A stretch of 47,810 nucleotides of DNA, taken from Planctomycetota bacterium. GTDB lineage: Bacteria > Planctomycetota > GCA-002687715 > DRQF01. Positions within the stretch are counted from its first letter, which is position 1, and the number at the start of each line of letters is the position of its first letter. The stretch covers positions 1 to 47,810 of the forward strand of contig DRQF01000122.1 in the NCBI GenBank assembly GCA_011369445.1. The letters are read 5' to 3'. A model generated the notes under the pieces. That model ran no database searches. It worked only from the letters and a program-made list of their open reading frames with translations, and had not been told where the DNA came from. The position numbers and the translations under genes were made by a program. Of the stretch, positions 1-8,837 are shown one piece after another.

Positions 1-132
1 ATCTCGAGGAAGGCCAACGATCGGGGCATGATATAGTGCGCTCCCCGCAACCCCCAGACGAGAAAGCAGGGTCAGAGCATGAAGCCTCCACGCGGCCCCC
101 GTGTCCATCATCGACGAAACAGGAGGGTTCCC

Positions 133-885
133 GTGAGGAGAGCCCGCCGGTGCCTCGCATGCTTCGTCCGAACGTTTTGTCGGATGTTGTTGGCCGCGGC
201 GGTGCTCGTCCCGGCCTGCGGTGACGGTGGAAACGCGGCGCCCAAAGATTCCGAACCGCAACAGAATCTGGCGCCCGAGGCCTTCGTACGAAGGGAGGGG
301 TTTCAACCCGGCCGTCCAGGAGACGACTTCATCCTCGCTCGGTGGGCCGGCGAAGGCCACGTGGCGGACAGCCTCCCACCCGCCGTCGTCGGCCCCCTCC
401 CGGGGCAGACGATCGCGGACATCGGGTTCGGAAACGGTCGCCACGCCCTGGCAATGGCCCGCAGCGTCGGTCCCGAAGGGCGGGTGATCTGTCGGGACAT
501 CGACCCGCGAGCCGTCCATGCACTGCGACTGAAGGCCCTCCCGAACATGGACGTTCAAGTCTCCGAGCCGGGCGACCTCCACATCGAGCCGGGTGTCGTC
601 GATACCGCCCTGCTCTGCGACATCTTCCACCTGGTCCAGATGTCCCAGGTCGCGACGAGGGATCTTTTTCTCGACTCCCTCTACCGCTCCATGAAGCCGG
701 GTGGAGTGATCGTGATCTGCTACATCTTCGCGGCCGTGTTCAACAAACCGGAAGCGGGGAGACGCTTCATCGAGGAATCCGACCGGGTGCTCGCCGCGCA
801 CGGCTTCGAGGCCGGAAGACGTTGGCGTTTCGGACGTGCCTGGGCCACTCCCCTCGTCTTCGAGTATCGCAAGCCATTACGGTGA
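133..885 (+). CDS. Putative lipoprotein with a class I SAM-methyltransferase domain
   Basis: I place the start at the GTG at 133 because a strong AGGAGG lies at 121-126, six bases upstream; this gives 250 residues. The N-terminus is arginine-rich, then hydrophobic (MLLAAAVLVPAC), and ends in a lipobox-like LVPAC with the candidate lipid-modified Cys at residue 29. The rest is a Rossmann methyltransferase: motif I IADIGFGNG at about 93-102, an acidic post-I strand (CRDID), DTALLCDIFHLV in the motif IV position and MKPGGVIVIC at motif VI. Similar lipoprotein-like methyltransferases of unknown substrate occur in environmental bacteria. A SAM enzyme outside the cytoplasm would be odd, so either it stays inside or the domain has another role. 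The substrate is unknown. Confidence 0.72.
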   Translation: MRRARRCLACFVRTFCRMLLAAAVLVPACGDGGNAAPKDSEPQQNLAPEAFVRREGFQPGRPGDDFILARWAGEGHVADSLPPAVVGPLPGQTIADIGFGNGRHALAMARSVGPEGRVICRDIDPRAVHALRLKALPNMDVQVSEPGDLHIEPGVVDTALLCDIFHLVQMSQVATRDLFLDSLYRSMKPGGVIVICYIFAAVFNKPEAGRRFIEESDRVLAAHGFEAGRRWRFGRAWATPLVFEYRKPLR

Positions 886-922
886 ACAGCCATGCTCACC
901 TCGCCCATCGACGGGAGCCCGG

Positions 923-1786
923 TCAGCGCTTGATACCGAGCAAGGCCATGCGGGTGTCCGGGAAGCGATCACCGCCGCTCTCGATGCCGAACGCCTCCGC
1001 GCGACGCTCGGTCACGAGGGGCGATGTGCCGATTTCGATCCGAAGCTCGAATCCGAGATCGTGCAACAGGACGCGCCATTCCTCGAGGTCCATGAATGCG
1101 TGGACCATCTCCCTTTCCCCCCGATCCCATTGCGCAAGCAGCGTCGCAAGGTGCTCCGCGGCCAGGGTGATTCCTTCCTCTTCGTCATACACAGCGCCCA
1201 AGTCGACGGAGCGATAGGAGATGCGCATCTCCTTGAGGAATCGCCTCGCCTCGTCGGTCTGGGGACGCAGTGTCCAAGGTTCCTTCCCGTGGACGACAAT
1301 GTCGGTCGCGATCATGATGGCGCCACCGGATGGGATGAGCTCCGCCGCCTGCTCCAATGCGCACTCGACATGCGCGCGCCCCAGCTCGTGGTGAACCCGC
1401 TCGTAGAGCGAACCCGACGGACGGCCATGCAGGGAATAGATCTCATGGGCCACGTCGAGGAAGAGGAACAGATCGGCCTTCTCGACCGAAGAAGCGATGG
1501 AGGACACGGACCCCACCTGCCAGAGGTCGACACCGCCATCGACGTCCCCGTCCTGGAGCGAGTCGAGACGCTCCTCGTCGGGGTGGAACACGATCAACTC
1601 GCCAGCACCGAGCTTCCACTTGATGTCTCTCGAGAAAGAGCCCGAGTCCCCGACATCGAGAATCACGTTGGGCCGGTTGTTGAGATGCCTCTCGGCAAGG
1701 CTCATCAGTGCTTCGTGCGTCCACTCCTCCGTGGCGGTGCGCATGTCGGCGCTCAGACGGGATTCGATGGCGGATTCGTCTCTCAT
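923..1786 (-). CDS. Degenerate class I methyltransferase-like protein
   Basis: This 287-residue protein has a Rossmann-like core. Motif I reads ILDVGDSGSFS at about residues 42-52, where the usual D-x-G-x-G-x-G loop is altered. LFLFLDVAHEIYS sits where a motif IV acidic strand is expected, and PSGGAIMIATDIV resembles the motif VI strand. It lies 20 bases downstream of a nucleotidyltransferase-kinase fusion on the same strand, so the two are probably co-transcribed and may act on the same small molecule, for example by methylating an amino-alcohol or sugar substituent. That link rests only on neighbourhood. Catalytic activity is uncertain because of the altered glycine loop. Confidence 0.6.
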   Translation of the reverse strand: MRDESAIESRLSADMRTATEEWTHEALMSLAERHLNNRPNVILDVGDSGSFSRDIKWKLGAGELIVFHPDEERLDSLQDGDVDGGVDLWQVGSVSSIASSVEKADLFLFLDVAHEIYSLHGRPSGSLYERVHHELGRAHVECALEQAAELIPSGGAIMIATDIVVHGKEPWTLRPQTDEARRFLKEMRISYRSVDLGAVYDEEEGITLAAEHLATLLAQWDRGEREMVHAFMDLEEWRVLLHDLGFELRIEIGTSPLVTERRAEAFGIESGGDRFPDTRMALLGIKR

Positions 1787-1806
1787 TTCTCGAGTCCTTT
1801 CGACGT

Positions 1807-3444
1807 TCAGGGCACAATGACGACGGGGTCGAGTTCCCCGCTACAAACCACGGGCGAGCCCGCTCCGGACGAACTCTGCCGTCCGATGATCTCTTCGAGT
1901 GCACTCCAACCGAGCAAGAAGAAGAAGGCTCCTTCCTCGGGCGCGTGCAGGGATGCCATGTTGAGGAATACGAGGGCCGAAAGCGTCTGCACCTTCTCCC
2001 AGTCGAGGCCGCGACTATTCACGTAGTCTTCCAGTATCCGGCGACCTTCGTCGAGCACCGGTGGGACCTCGTGGTCTATCCACGTGACACTCCCATTCCG
2101 CTCGACCGAGAAACGTCCCTCGTCGACGGCGCGGGTGTGGACTTGGAAGTAGTGCAGGAGCTTCGCCAAGTCGTAGTACAGATCCCCTAGCCGAATCTCA
2201 CCCGCGAAATCCTGCCGCCAATCCAGCAGCACAAATCGTTCCTCGGCGCCCTGATCCACGAGAAGGATGTTGTCCGTATGCAGATCTCCGTGTATTCGCA
2301 CGGGAATGCCATCGCTAAGCCAGTCCCAGTTCAAGCGCCCGAGGAGATCCGCCACCGGCCTAAGCGGGCGGTCGTTGAGAAGAATGCCGCCAGCGAGCCC
2401 CGGATGCTTCGCATAGAAGCTCTGCAGTCGCATCGCCGTCTTGTCGAAGTAGAATTCCCGGCAAAGCCGTCGAAAATCGACGGCGTCCATCACGTCTGTT
2501 CGGTCCTCCCAGAGATCGCGTTCACAGAACTCGAGGAGTCGCCCGACGCGGTCGCCCGTCAGCACGTCACCCAGCAGGTCGCCTTCCACGAACCGATAGG
2601 CGTAGAGTCCCCGATCGTGTCCAAGCATCTCGGGTACGAGTCCGTGAAGGTCGTCGGCTCGCCGGACACGATTCCGGGCTATCGTCGCGTCGGCAAACCA
2701 CCGCACGACGCGATCTCCCTCGAACCAGATGGCCTCCTCGGTCTTATCGAGAACCCTGAAAGGACAAGGCGCGGTTTCTCGAGTCTGCGCCAAGTCGGAC
2801 GGATTGCCTGTGTCGTGCCATGTGAAAGGGATCGCTCTCAGTCCGCCCTCGACGAGGGCCTCGAAGCCACCGATGAGATCCCGCTCGCCCGACGGCCCGA
2901 GACTCGCGCGCCGCAAACCGTCGAAGTACACCCCGACGCGATGGATGCCCGCAAGGCCGATCCAGGCGCGATTGTCCTGCCGGACGACCCTCCGATCCCA
3001 TCGAACGACACGATCGTCCTCGTCGGTCTCGACGGAGTCATAGCGTTCAAGATGGGCGTGGGGAGCCACGGCGATCCAGTCGGTCGTCGGCGAGGGGATG
3101 GCCTCATCCACCAGCGTGTCGCAGGTGACGAGAACGAAGGGGGTATCCAAGGCCTCGCGGCAGGCCAGAAGAGATGTTCCGGGTCCCGATCCCGGCCCAT
3201 CGGGGTTGTCGACGATCACATAGAGCACGTCTCGGCCGGGATGGGCCATTCGCATGTACCCCTGGAGCATCGCCGCATCCCGGCTGACCGCCATGACGAC
3301 CGGAATGTCCTCGGGGAAAGCGCCCAGAATACGGGAGATGACCGCACGCCCTCCGACGGTAAGAAGCGCCTTCGGAACGCCCTCCCCAGCGACCCGTGAC
3401 CCCGAGCCAGCGGCCAAGATGCAGACTTTCCATGGAGCACTCAA
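1807..3444 (-). CDS. Nucleotidyltransferase-aminoglycoside/choline-kinase-like fusion protein
   Basis: The protein has two enzymes in one chain of 545 residues. Residues 1 to about 230 are an NTP-transferase domain with the nucleotide-binding motif ILAAGSGSR near residue 9 and PKALL just after it. Residues from about 240 onward are an APH/choline-kinase fold with the catalytic loop IHGDLHTDNILL and the metal-binding LLDWRQDF. The arrangement resembles LicC-LicA type cytidylyltransferase-choline kinase fusions, which make an activated phospho-alcohol for decorating surface glycans, but the substrate cannot be read from sequence. The start appears to be TTG at 3444 and is uncertain; no ATG precedes the nucleotide-binding motif. 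A methyltransferase-like gene follows after 20 bases. Confidence 0.72.
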   Translation of the reverse strand: MSAPWKVCILAAGSGSRVAGEGVPKALLTVGGRAVISRILGAFPEDIPVVMAVSRDAAMLQGYMRMAHPGRDVLYVIVDNPDGPGSGPGTSLLACREALDTPFVLVTCDTLVDEAIPSPTTDWIAVAPHAHLERYDSVETDEDDRVVRWDRRVVRQDNRAWIGLAGIHRVGVYFDGLRRASLGPSGERDLIGGFEALVEGGLRAIPFTWHDTGNPSDLAQTRETAPCPFRVLDKTEEAIWFEGDRVVRWFADATIARNRVRRADDLHGLVPEMLGHDRGLYAYRFVEGDLLGDVLTGDRVGRLLEFCERDLWEDRTDVMDAVDFRRLCREFYFDKTAMRLQSFYAKHPGLAGGILLNDRPLRPVADLLGRLNWDWLSDGIPVRIHGDLHTDNILLVDQGAEERFVLLDWRQDFAGEIRLGDLYYDLAKLLHYFQVHTRAVDEGRFSVERNGSVTWIDHEVPPVLDEGRRILEDYVNSRGLDWEKVQTLSALVFLNMASLHAPEEGAFFFLLGWSALEEIIGRQSSSGAGSPVVCSGELDPVVIVP

Positions 3445-3656
3445 TGGACTCAGATCTCTCCCGTCCCGCGCGGACCCCTCGAGAAGACAGATCGCTGCAA
3501 AAGGTGCATGGACTCCCTCTTCCCCACCGGGTCCGCGGTGTCGCCGCGCGCACCGAGCCCGACGGAATAAAAACCCTTTTCCGCCCTAGGGATCGGCGTT
3601 ATCTCCCGGGAACTTGAATCCACGGCGCGCCGCTTACATCACAGGAAGACCACGAC

Positions 3657-4730
3657 ATGACTCCCCTCGCCCCCTCTCGCCTGTTCCCTCTCGTCCTGCT
3701 GGCCCTGACGACCGGACTCGGAGCCCAAACCGTTGAGGCCGCACTCGCCGACGGCACGACTCTTCACGGAAAGCCCGTGGGTGCCTACCGGTTCGTCCTG
3801 CGGATAGAGACGGCGAACGGCATCCATCGAGATCTGCCGTGGGAGAACTTGGCGTCCGTGAGCGGAGGCCCCGTCTCCTTGGGTCTTGGGGAGGGCGAAG
3901 CGCTTCAAGTCACCTTGGAAGGCGTCGCCGCTGGCCGACTTCAGGTCCGACATGCCCTGCTGGGCTCACTCACCGTGCCCCTCGCGGCGCTCCCGCAGGC
4001 ACCTCCTCTTCCCGCGCCCACCCAGGCGGCCGGCGACGACGAGCTCGCGAAGGAGGTCCAGGCCGCCCTCGAACCGAAACCCTGGAATGGGCACGTCTCG
4101 CTCGGCGCCAGTCTCTCGGCCGGCAACAGCGACGTGTTCACCGCGACGCTGGACGCACTTTTGCAACGGGACTGGGAGAACGACCACCTCGAGTTTCGCG
4201 CCTTCGCCGTGTACGGCACCGCCGAAGGCGAAGTCAACCAGAACTCTCAGCTTTTCGGGGCTCTCTGGCGCCACTTCTACGATCCGGATTTCTACGCCTA
4301 CATCTCGACGGAGGCGAGCCGTGACGAGATCCAGGATCGCAAATTCCGGGGCCTGGTGAACGTCGGCGCGGGCATCGTGCTTTGGAAGGACAGCGACAAG
4401 GAACTCTTCTCTCTCGAAGGCGGCGTGGGCTACCGACTCGAGACGTTCACCGGCAACACACCTACACGCAACGATGTCACTGGCCGGGCGGCAGCTCTCT
4501 ACAAGGACATTTTCTTCGACGACGTCGAATTCACGCAAACCGCCGAACTCATCGTCCCGTTCACGGACCCGAACAGCTTCATCGGCCGTTCGGAATCCAT
4601 TCTCTCGGTGCCGATCTCCGAGAGCTGGTCGTTCCGCACGAGCCTGAGACTCGAATACAACAACGACCCCGCCGGCGGCCGGGACAACCTCGATATCCTG
4701 ACCACGCTGGGCCTTGAGTACTCCTTCTGA
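3657..4730 (+). CDS. DUF481 family outer-membrane beta-barrel protein (YdiY-like)
   Basis: The 357-residue product starts with a signal peptide (hydrophobic LFPLVLLALTTG, cleavage expected near GLGA-Q at about 23). A segment of about 110 residues follows, then a DUF481-type beta-barrel beginning near WNGHVSLGASLSAGNSDVF. Alternating hydrophobic strands run to the end and the last residue is phenylalanine (LGLEYSF), the usual BAM recognition signal. The family is described as salt-stress-induced or uncharacterised outer-membrane protein, with no settled function. AGGAAG lies upstream of the ATG. The gene stands alone, divergent from the nucleotidyltransferase-kinase gene across a 212-base gap. 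Confidence 0.85.
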   Translation: MTPLAPSRLFPLVLLALTTGLGAQTVEAALADGTTLHGKPVGAYRFVLRIETANGIHRDLPWENLASVSGGPVSLGLGEGEALQVTLEGVAAGRLQVRHALLGSLTVPLAALPQAPPLPAPTQAAGDDELAKEVQAALEPKPWNGHVSLGASLSAGNSDVFTATLDALLQRDWENDHLEFRAFAVYGTAEGEVNQNSQLFGALWRHFYDPDFYAYISTEASRDEIQDRKFRGLVNVGAGIVLWKDSDKELFSLEGGVGYRLETFTGNTPTRNDVTGRAAALYKDIFFDDVEFTQTAELIVPFTDPNSFIGRSESILSVPISESWSFRTSLRLEYNNDPAGGRDNLDILTTLGLEYSF

Positions 4731-4814
4731 GTCAACAAGGGCTCCATCGGACCGACGCCTCCCGACCAGAGCCTTCGATAGAACCTTGTCCCGCGAGCGA
4801 ATCCGGAGCCGGCC

Positions 4815-5708
4815 ATGGAGCAACTCGGAGTCATTGCCGCCTTGGGTTCGTGCATGCTCTGGGCGTGGTCGGCGACCCACTTTCAGCCGGCGGTTCGTCG
4901 TTGGGGGCCCTTCTCGTGCGGCCTTTTCAAAACACTCTTAGCCACAATCCTGTTCGGGGTGACGGCCCTTGCCCTGTCTCTGGACAAATCCCTGCCCCTG
5001 GGATCGCCCGGCGACGGCTGGGCGCTTGCTCTTTCCGGATTCGTTGGGATGGCACTCGGCGACTGGGCGCTTCTCGCAGCCATCGGGCACCTGGGAGTAC
5101 GGCAGGCCATGCTCATCCATGGGACGAGCCCCGTTTTTCTCCTCCTTTGGTCCGTGCTCGGCCCCGGAGCCCCCTTGGGTGGATTCGACATGGCCGGCAT
5201 CGTCCTCGTCGTCACCGGAGTCTCGATGGTCACGGTGGCCCAGGGGCAAGAGCCCACCCGCACGCCCCATGGGCGCGCGTTGGGCATCCTGTTCGGGTTC
5301 CTGGCGGCCATCGGGCAGGCCGCGGGCATTCTCATCGCCAAGGACGCGTTCACCGGTTTCCACGTCATCTCGGCATCCGGGATCCGCTTGGCCGGTGCAC
5401 TCACGGGCCTTCTGGCCATTCAGCTCCTGAGGGGGCGCATCGGCCTCAGCCTCTCACTGATGGTGCGGCGCGAGGTCTGGTCGGTCCTCTTCCGTCCAGC
5501 CTTCGTCGGCACCTACTTGGGCGTCCTGCTCATGATGACGGCCATCGACAACACACCCGCGGCCATTGCGGGCGCACTCCTCTCGACCACCCCGCTCTTC
5601 GTGATCCCGTTCGCCTTCTCGATCCTCGGTGAGCGCACGCGATGGCCGGTCCTGCTCGGCACGGCCGTCGCAGTCGCCGGCGTGGCGACCATCAGCGCAC
5701 TGAGTTGA
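4815..5708 (+). CDS. EamA/DMT family inner-membrane transporter
   Basis: The 297-residue protein is almost wholly hydrophobic, with about ten membrane segments in two five-helix halves, as expected for the drug/metabolite transporter superfamily. The second half begins near FGFLAAIGQAAGILIAKDAF and ends with the typical LLGTAVAVAGVATISAL helix. The length fits the family. GGAG sits six bases before the ATG. The transported solute is unknown; EamA members export amino acids, metabolites or drugs. The stop codon abuts the stop codon of the convergent DUF4340 gene with no spacer, inside a TGATCA palindrome. Confidence 0.85.
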   Translation: MEQLGVIAALGSCMLWAWSATHFQPAVRRWGPFSCGLFKTLLATILFGVTALALSLDKSLPLGSPGDGWALALSGFVGMALGDWALLAAIGHLGVRQAMLIHGTSPVFLLLWSVLGPGAPLGGFDMAGIVLVVTGVSMVTVAQGQEPTRTPHGRALGILFGFLAAIGQAAGILIAKDAFTGFHVISASGIRLAGALTGLLAIQLLRGRIGLSLSLMVRREVWSVLFRPAFVGTYLGVLLMMTAIDNTPAAIAGALLSTTPLFVIPFAFSILGERTRWPVLLGTAVAVAGVATISALS

Positions 5709-6854
5709 TCAACGTTTCTGCCCCGGGAGTTGGGGCTGCATGGGCTTTTGAAACGTTTCCGGGTCTCTCTGCAGGAACCCCACCGTCGCCTGGGGAATGG
5801 TGAAGACGAACGATTCCTTCACTCCACCTCCCGGAAACTTGGCTCTGGCGAAGCGATCCGGAGGACGCTTGACTCCATTGACGGGCTCGACCTCGTGCTC
5901 GCCACCGATCTCGAGGACTCGAATCGTCTCACCGCTTTCCTCTCGAAAGCGAGCTTCGACGCGCACCGCCAACTCATCGCGATCGGAAAGCCCGTATTCC
6001 GGTCGAAGCCCCGACCCCACAATCTCGGTGGCGCGAAGGTTCAACATCGTCGTCACGATGCCCTTCACGAGGAGGTCGTCCAGGCGAAGATCCTCTTTCC
6101 CCTCGGGTTCGACCACTTTCCACCAGGGATCTCCCCCGTCCTCTCCTTCTGGCTCGACACGCTCGTAGACGTAGCGAAGTCGCTCCATCTGTGGGGGACT
6201 GACGGGCTGCCCCTTATCGTCGCGCTTGGGGCGGTTCATCTCCACCTCGATGTGGAAACAGGCATTCCGCAACGTCGTCATGCGCTGAGGGTCCTTGAAC
6301 GAAACGTCCATGATCGCCGGGTCGTACCAGTCCTTGACGACCGTGCTGAAAAGCGTGGCCAATTTCTGGGAAGGACAGACCCAGACCTCATCCGTGCCAT
6401 TGACCCGGATGAAAGCACCTCGGCTCCCCTGGATGTCCTGCTTCCCGATGACAAGGTCGAGAAGAGGGGCACGTTTCGCGGTCAGCAAGGTCACCTTCTG
6501 TCCGCGAAGGTCGTCCACCTGCAGATCCTCGTGCAGAAAGCGTTTGTCGGTTCGGAACTCGCTCTTCGGGAGCAGTTTCAGCTCGTCGAGGACCTCCTCG
6601 ACTTTCTTCTGGATCGCCGGATACCCATGGAGGCTTTCCAGAACCCAGACTCCATCGCGCAAGGAGAGTTCGAGAGTCGCGCCGGTGGGATCGACGATCC
6701 GAATGCCGCCGATCTGACCCAGATCGACGGAAGGAAACGTGTGGGCCTTCACGGCTTCCGACTTGGGCGCGGACGTCTTCCACGGGGGGGCGACCAGAAA
6801 CCACACGGCCAATTGCCCGACGAGCAGGATGGATAGGACGACGTTGCGGATCAT
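5709..6854 (-). CDS. DUF4340 domain-containing membrane-anchored protein
   Basis: The 381-residue protein has one N-terminal membrane anchor (NVVLSILLVGQLAVWFLV, residues 4-21) followed by a long soluble domain expected outside the membrane. The repeated beta-type pattern (GGIRIVDPTGATLELS, WVLESLHGYPAIQKKVEEVL) is typical of DUF4340. Members commonly lie downstream of GldG-like genes, as here. Its start overlaps the GldG-like stop by four bases (ATGA), so translation is probably coupled. The function is unknown; the context suggests an accessory subunit of the ABC system encoded upstream. Confidence 0.82.
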   Translation of the reverse strand: MIRNVVLSILLVGQLAVWFLVAPPWKTSAPKSEAVKAHTFPSVDLGQIGGIRIVDPTGATLELSLRDGVWVLESLHGYPAIQKKVEEVLDELKLLPKSEFRTDKRFLHEDLQVDDLRGQKVTLLTAKRAPLLDLVIGKQDIQGSRGAFIRVNGTDEVWVCPSQKLATLFSTVVKDWYDPAIMDVSFKDPQRMTTLRNACFHIEVEMNRPKRDDKGQPVSPPQMERLRYVYERVEPEGEDGGDPWWKVVEPEGKEDLRLDDLLVKGIVTTMLNLRATEIVGSGLRPEYGLSDRDELAVRVEARFREESGETIRVLEIGGEHEVEPVNGVKRPPDRFARAKFPGGGVKESFVFTIPQATVGFLQRDPETFQKPMQPQLPGQKR

Positions 6855-8827
6855 TGGGCAACCCTCCTGTCATGGGTGGGCGCAACAGCGATCTCTCGAC
6901 GGCAGCGAAGATGGCGGAAAGCCGCCACGAGCAGTCCCAAAAGAATCACGGCACCCGGCAGATACACCATGTTGACCAGCTGGATTCGATCCTTCAGAGG
7001 ATCATCCTTCTCCAGGGCCTTGATGCGACGAGATCTGAACGTGCGGTGCTGCAGTTGGAAGAGGTCTTCGGCCTCCTCCCCGTAGGCGAGAACGTCCACG
7101 CAGTTGCTCACGAAGAAAAGCGGTGTCCGCAAGCGTCCGATGAGAGCCTCCCGGTTCATTCCGCCCGCCGAACCCTTGCGGCGCGCCCGGCCCATCTCGA
7201 TCTGCACGAGGGCCCCACGCATGTTGGGCGTGATGAACTGGTCGGAGCAGAAGTCGGCGTCGCCCACCACGAGGAGAGCGCCTCGCACCGACGCGACGTC
7301 GCGGCGGCTTTTTTCGAGTTCATCCTTCGTCGGAAGCGGTTTTCCCGCCGTTCCGGTGGGCTTAGGCATCTCCTTGCCACGGAAGAAACTCTGAAAACGC
7401 CCACGGACGAGCACCGCCACGGGCTGGGACGCCATCGCTGCCTTCCCGGGCCCGGCCTGTTCCGCCGGGTTCACGGGGAAACGCGTCTCCTTGATGGGCT
7501 TCACCCAGCTGCGAGGACCCGTCCGAAGAATCACGTCGGCGATGGCCTCGTGCCGTGTCAGATTGTCCTCGAGGACCGTGACCGGTGACGCCCAGGTCAA
7601 AACGAGGTCGTCATTGGGAGAGAGGATCGAAAACGAATCTCCCAGTTGATGGGAATCCTCGAGCCCCCCCTCGTCGTCTCGCGCCGGGATGACGGGCCAG
7701 GAGAAATAGGGGGCGTAGTCCTCGTTGGGCTTCACCTGGACCTGCCCGAACATGTTCCGAACAAAGTCTTTTCCGGTGTAGTAGATCATGTCGTAGCAGG
7801 AGAAATCCTGAACGAATGCGTGTTCGACGCGCACGCCGTAGTAGGCGAGCATGTCATCGAGCCCGTGATCGATTCCCTCGACCTTATAGTCGGGAAGATC
7901 GTAGTCCTGAACTCGAGCCCTCCCGTACTGAGTGAACTTGGGTTTGGGAGTGAAACTGACGTCTCCGGAGTCCACCATGCAGAGCAGGTTGCCTCCCCCC
8001 ATCAAGAACTGATCGATGACGTACTTGCCGACCTCCGTCAGGGACTTCGGTCGCCACAGCACAACGATGTCCATGCCGGATGGAATGGGCTCTCCGCGGT
8101 TGACCTGGGCGAGATCGAGGGTCTTGACGTCATGGGTTCGCGCGATCACGGCCTCGAGGTTGGAAAGCCCCTGATACTTCACTCGCTTCGAGCGCGGGTT
8201 CGAGGGATTCGAGGGCACCATCTGGACCTCCGAGAGGAGCCCCACGGTCTTTCGAGGACTGGAGACGTTCCGGATGGCCCGACTCAGCACGAATTCCAGG
8301 TCCGATCCGAAGCGTGCCGGGTCCTTCAATGTCTCGCCCGGCATGTCCGAGAAGAAGTTGTAGACGACCTTGCGATCGCCGTAGCGGAACACCAGCGCGA
8401 ACCACGAGATTTTCGTCTTCATCGTGGTGGAGCCCTCCAGCTCCTGGATGCGCCCGGGACCGATTCCCATGTCCTCGCATTCCTGCTTAGCCTCGGGGTC
8501 GGTATCGGGGTCCGCGAAGGTGTAGACGACAGCCCCTTCGCTCTCCTCGTTGAGACGCCCGTACTCATCCAACTTCTCGATGAGAATCCGCGGGCAGTGA
8601 GAGAGCTGCTTCGGGAAGTTCCCGGAGACATAACACTTGATGTTCACAGTGTCGCGCAACCGCTTGACAATGTTCTCTGTCCCGCTGGCGATCTCGAACC
8701 GCTTATCCTCCGTGAGATCCCACCGGAGCTTCACCTGTGTCATCCACAGGTTGGCGACGATGAGGTTCGCCACGACGAGAAAACTCGTGAGGATGACGGT
8801 GGCGACTCCATTCCTCTTTGCGCTCAT
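6851..8827 (-). CDS. GldG-like ABC transporter auxiliary protein
   Basis: The 658-residue protein has an N-terminal membrane helix (VATVILTSFLVVANLIVANLW), a long periplasmic region and a C-terminal helix near 625-645 (GAVILLGLLVAAFRHLRC). The segment starting LRWDLTEDKRFEIASGT is the hallmark opening of GldG-type ABC auxiliary domains, followed by a region on chain extension and a stretch resembling a GATase-like fold (GMDIVVLWRPKSLTEVGKYVID). In gliding Bacteroidetes GldAFG form a transporter needed for motility; in other phyla the same set is widespread and its substrate is unknown. The gene follows an ATPase and a permease gene, so the complex is likely intact here. Confidence 0.82.
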   Translation of the reverse strand: MSAKRNGVATVILTSFLVVANLIVANLWMTQVKLRWDLTEDKRFEIASGTENIVKRLRDTVNIKCYVSGNFPKQLSHCPRILIEKLDEYGRLNEESEGAVVYTFADPDTDPEAKQECEDMGIGPGRIQELEGSTTMKTKISWFALVFRYGDRKVVYNFFSDMPGETLKDPARFGSDLEFVLSRAIRNVSSPRKTVGLLSEVQMVPSNPSNPRSKRVKYQGLSNLEAVIARTHDVKTLDLAQVNRGEPIPSGMDIVVLWRPKSLTEVGKYVIDQFLMGGGNLLCMVDSGDVSFTPKPKFTQYGRARVQDYDLPDYKVEGIDHGLDDMLAYYGVRVEHAFVQDFSCYDMIYYTGKDFVRNMFGQVQVKPNEDYAPYFSWPVIPARDDEGGLEDSHQLGDSFSILSPNDDLVLTWASPVTVLEDNLTRHEAIADVILRTGPRSWVKPIKETRFPVNPAEQAGPGKAAMASQPVAVLVRGRFQSFFRGKEMPKPTGTAGKPLPTKDELEKSRRDVASVRGALLVVGDADFCSDQFITPNMRGALVQIEMGRARRKGSAGGMNREALIGRLRTPLFFVSNCVDVLAYGEEAEDLFQLQHRTFRSRRIKALEKDDPLKDRIQLVNMVYLPGAVILLGLLVAAFRHLRCRREIAVAPTHDRRVAQ

Positions 8828-8837
8828 TCGATCCCCC

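Noticed and set aside
836-2026. Plus-strand open frame across the first methyltransferase end and its neighbours
   Set aside because: It covers parts of three genes in other frames and reads as random high-GC sequence.
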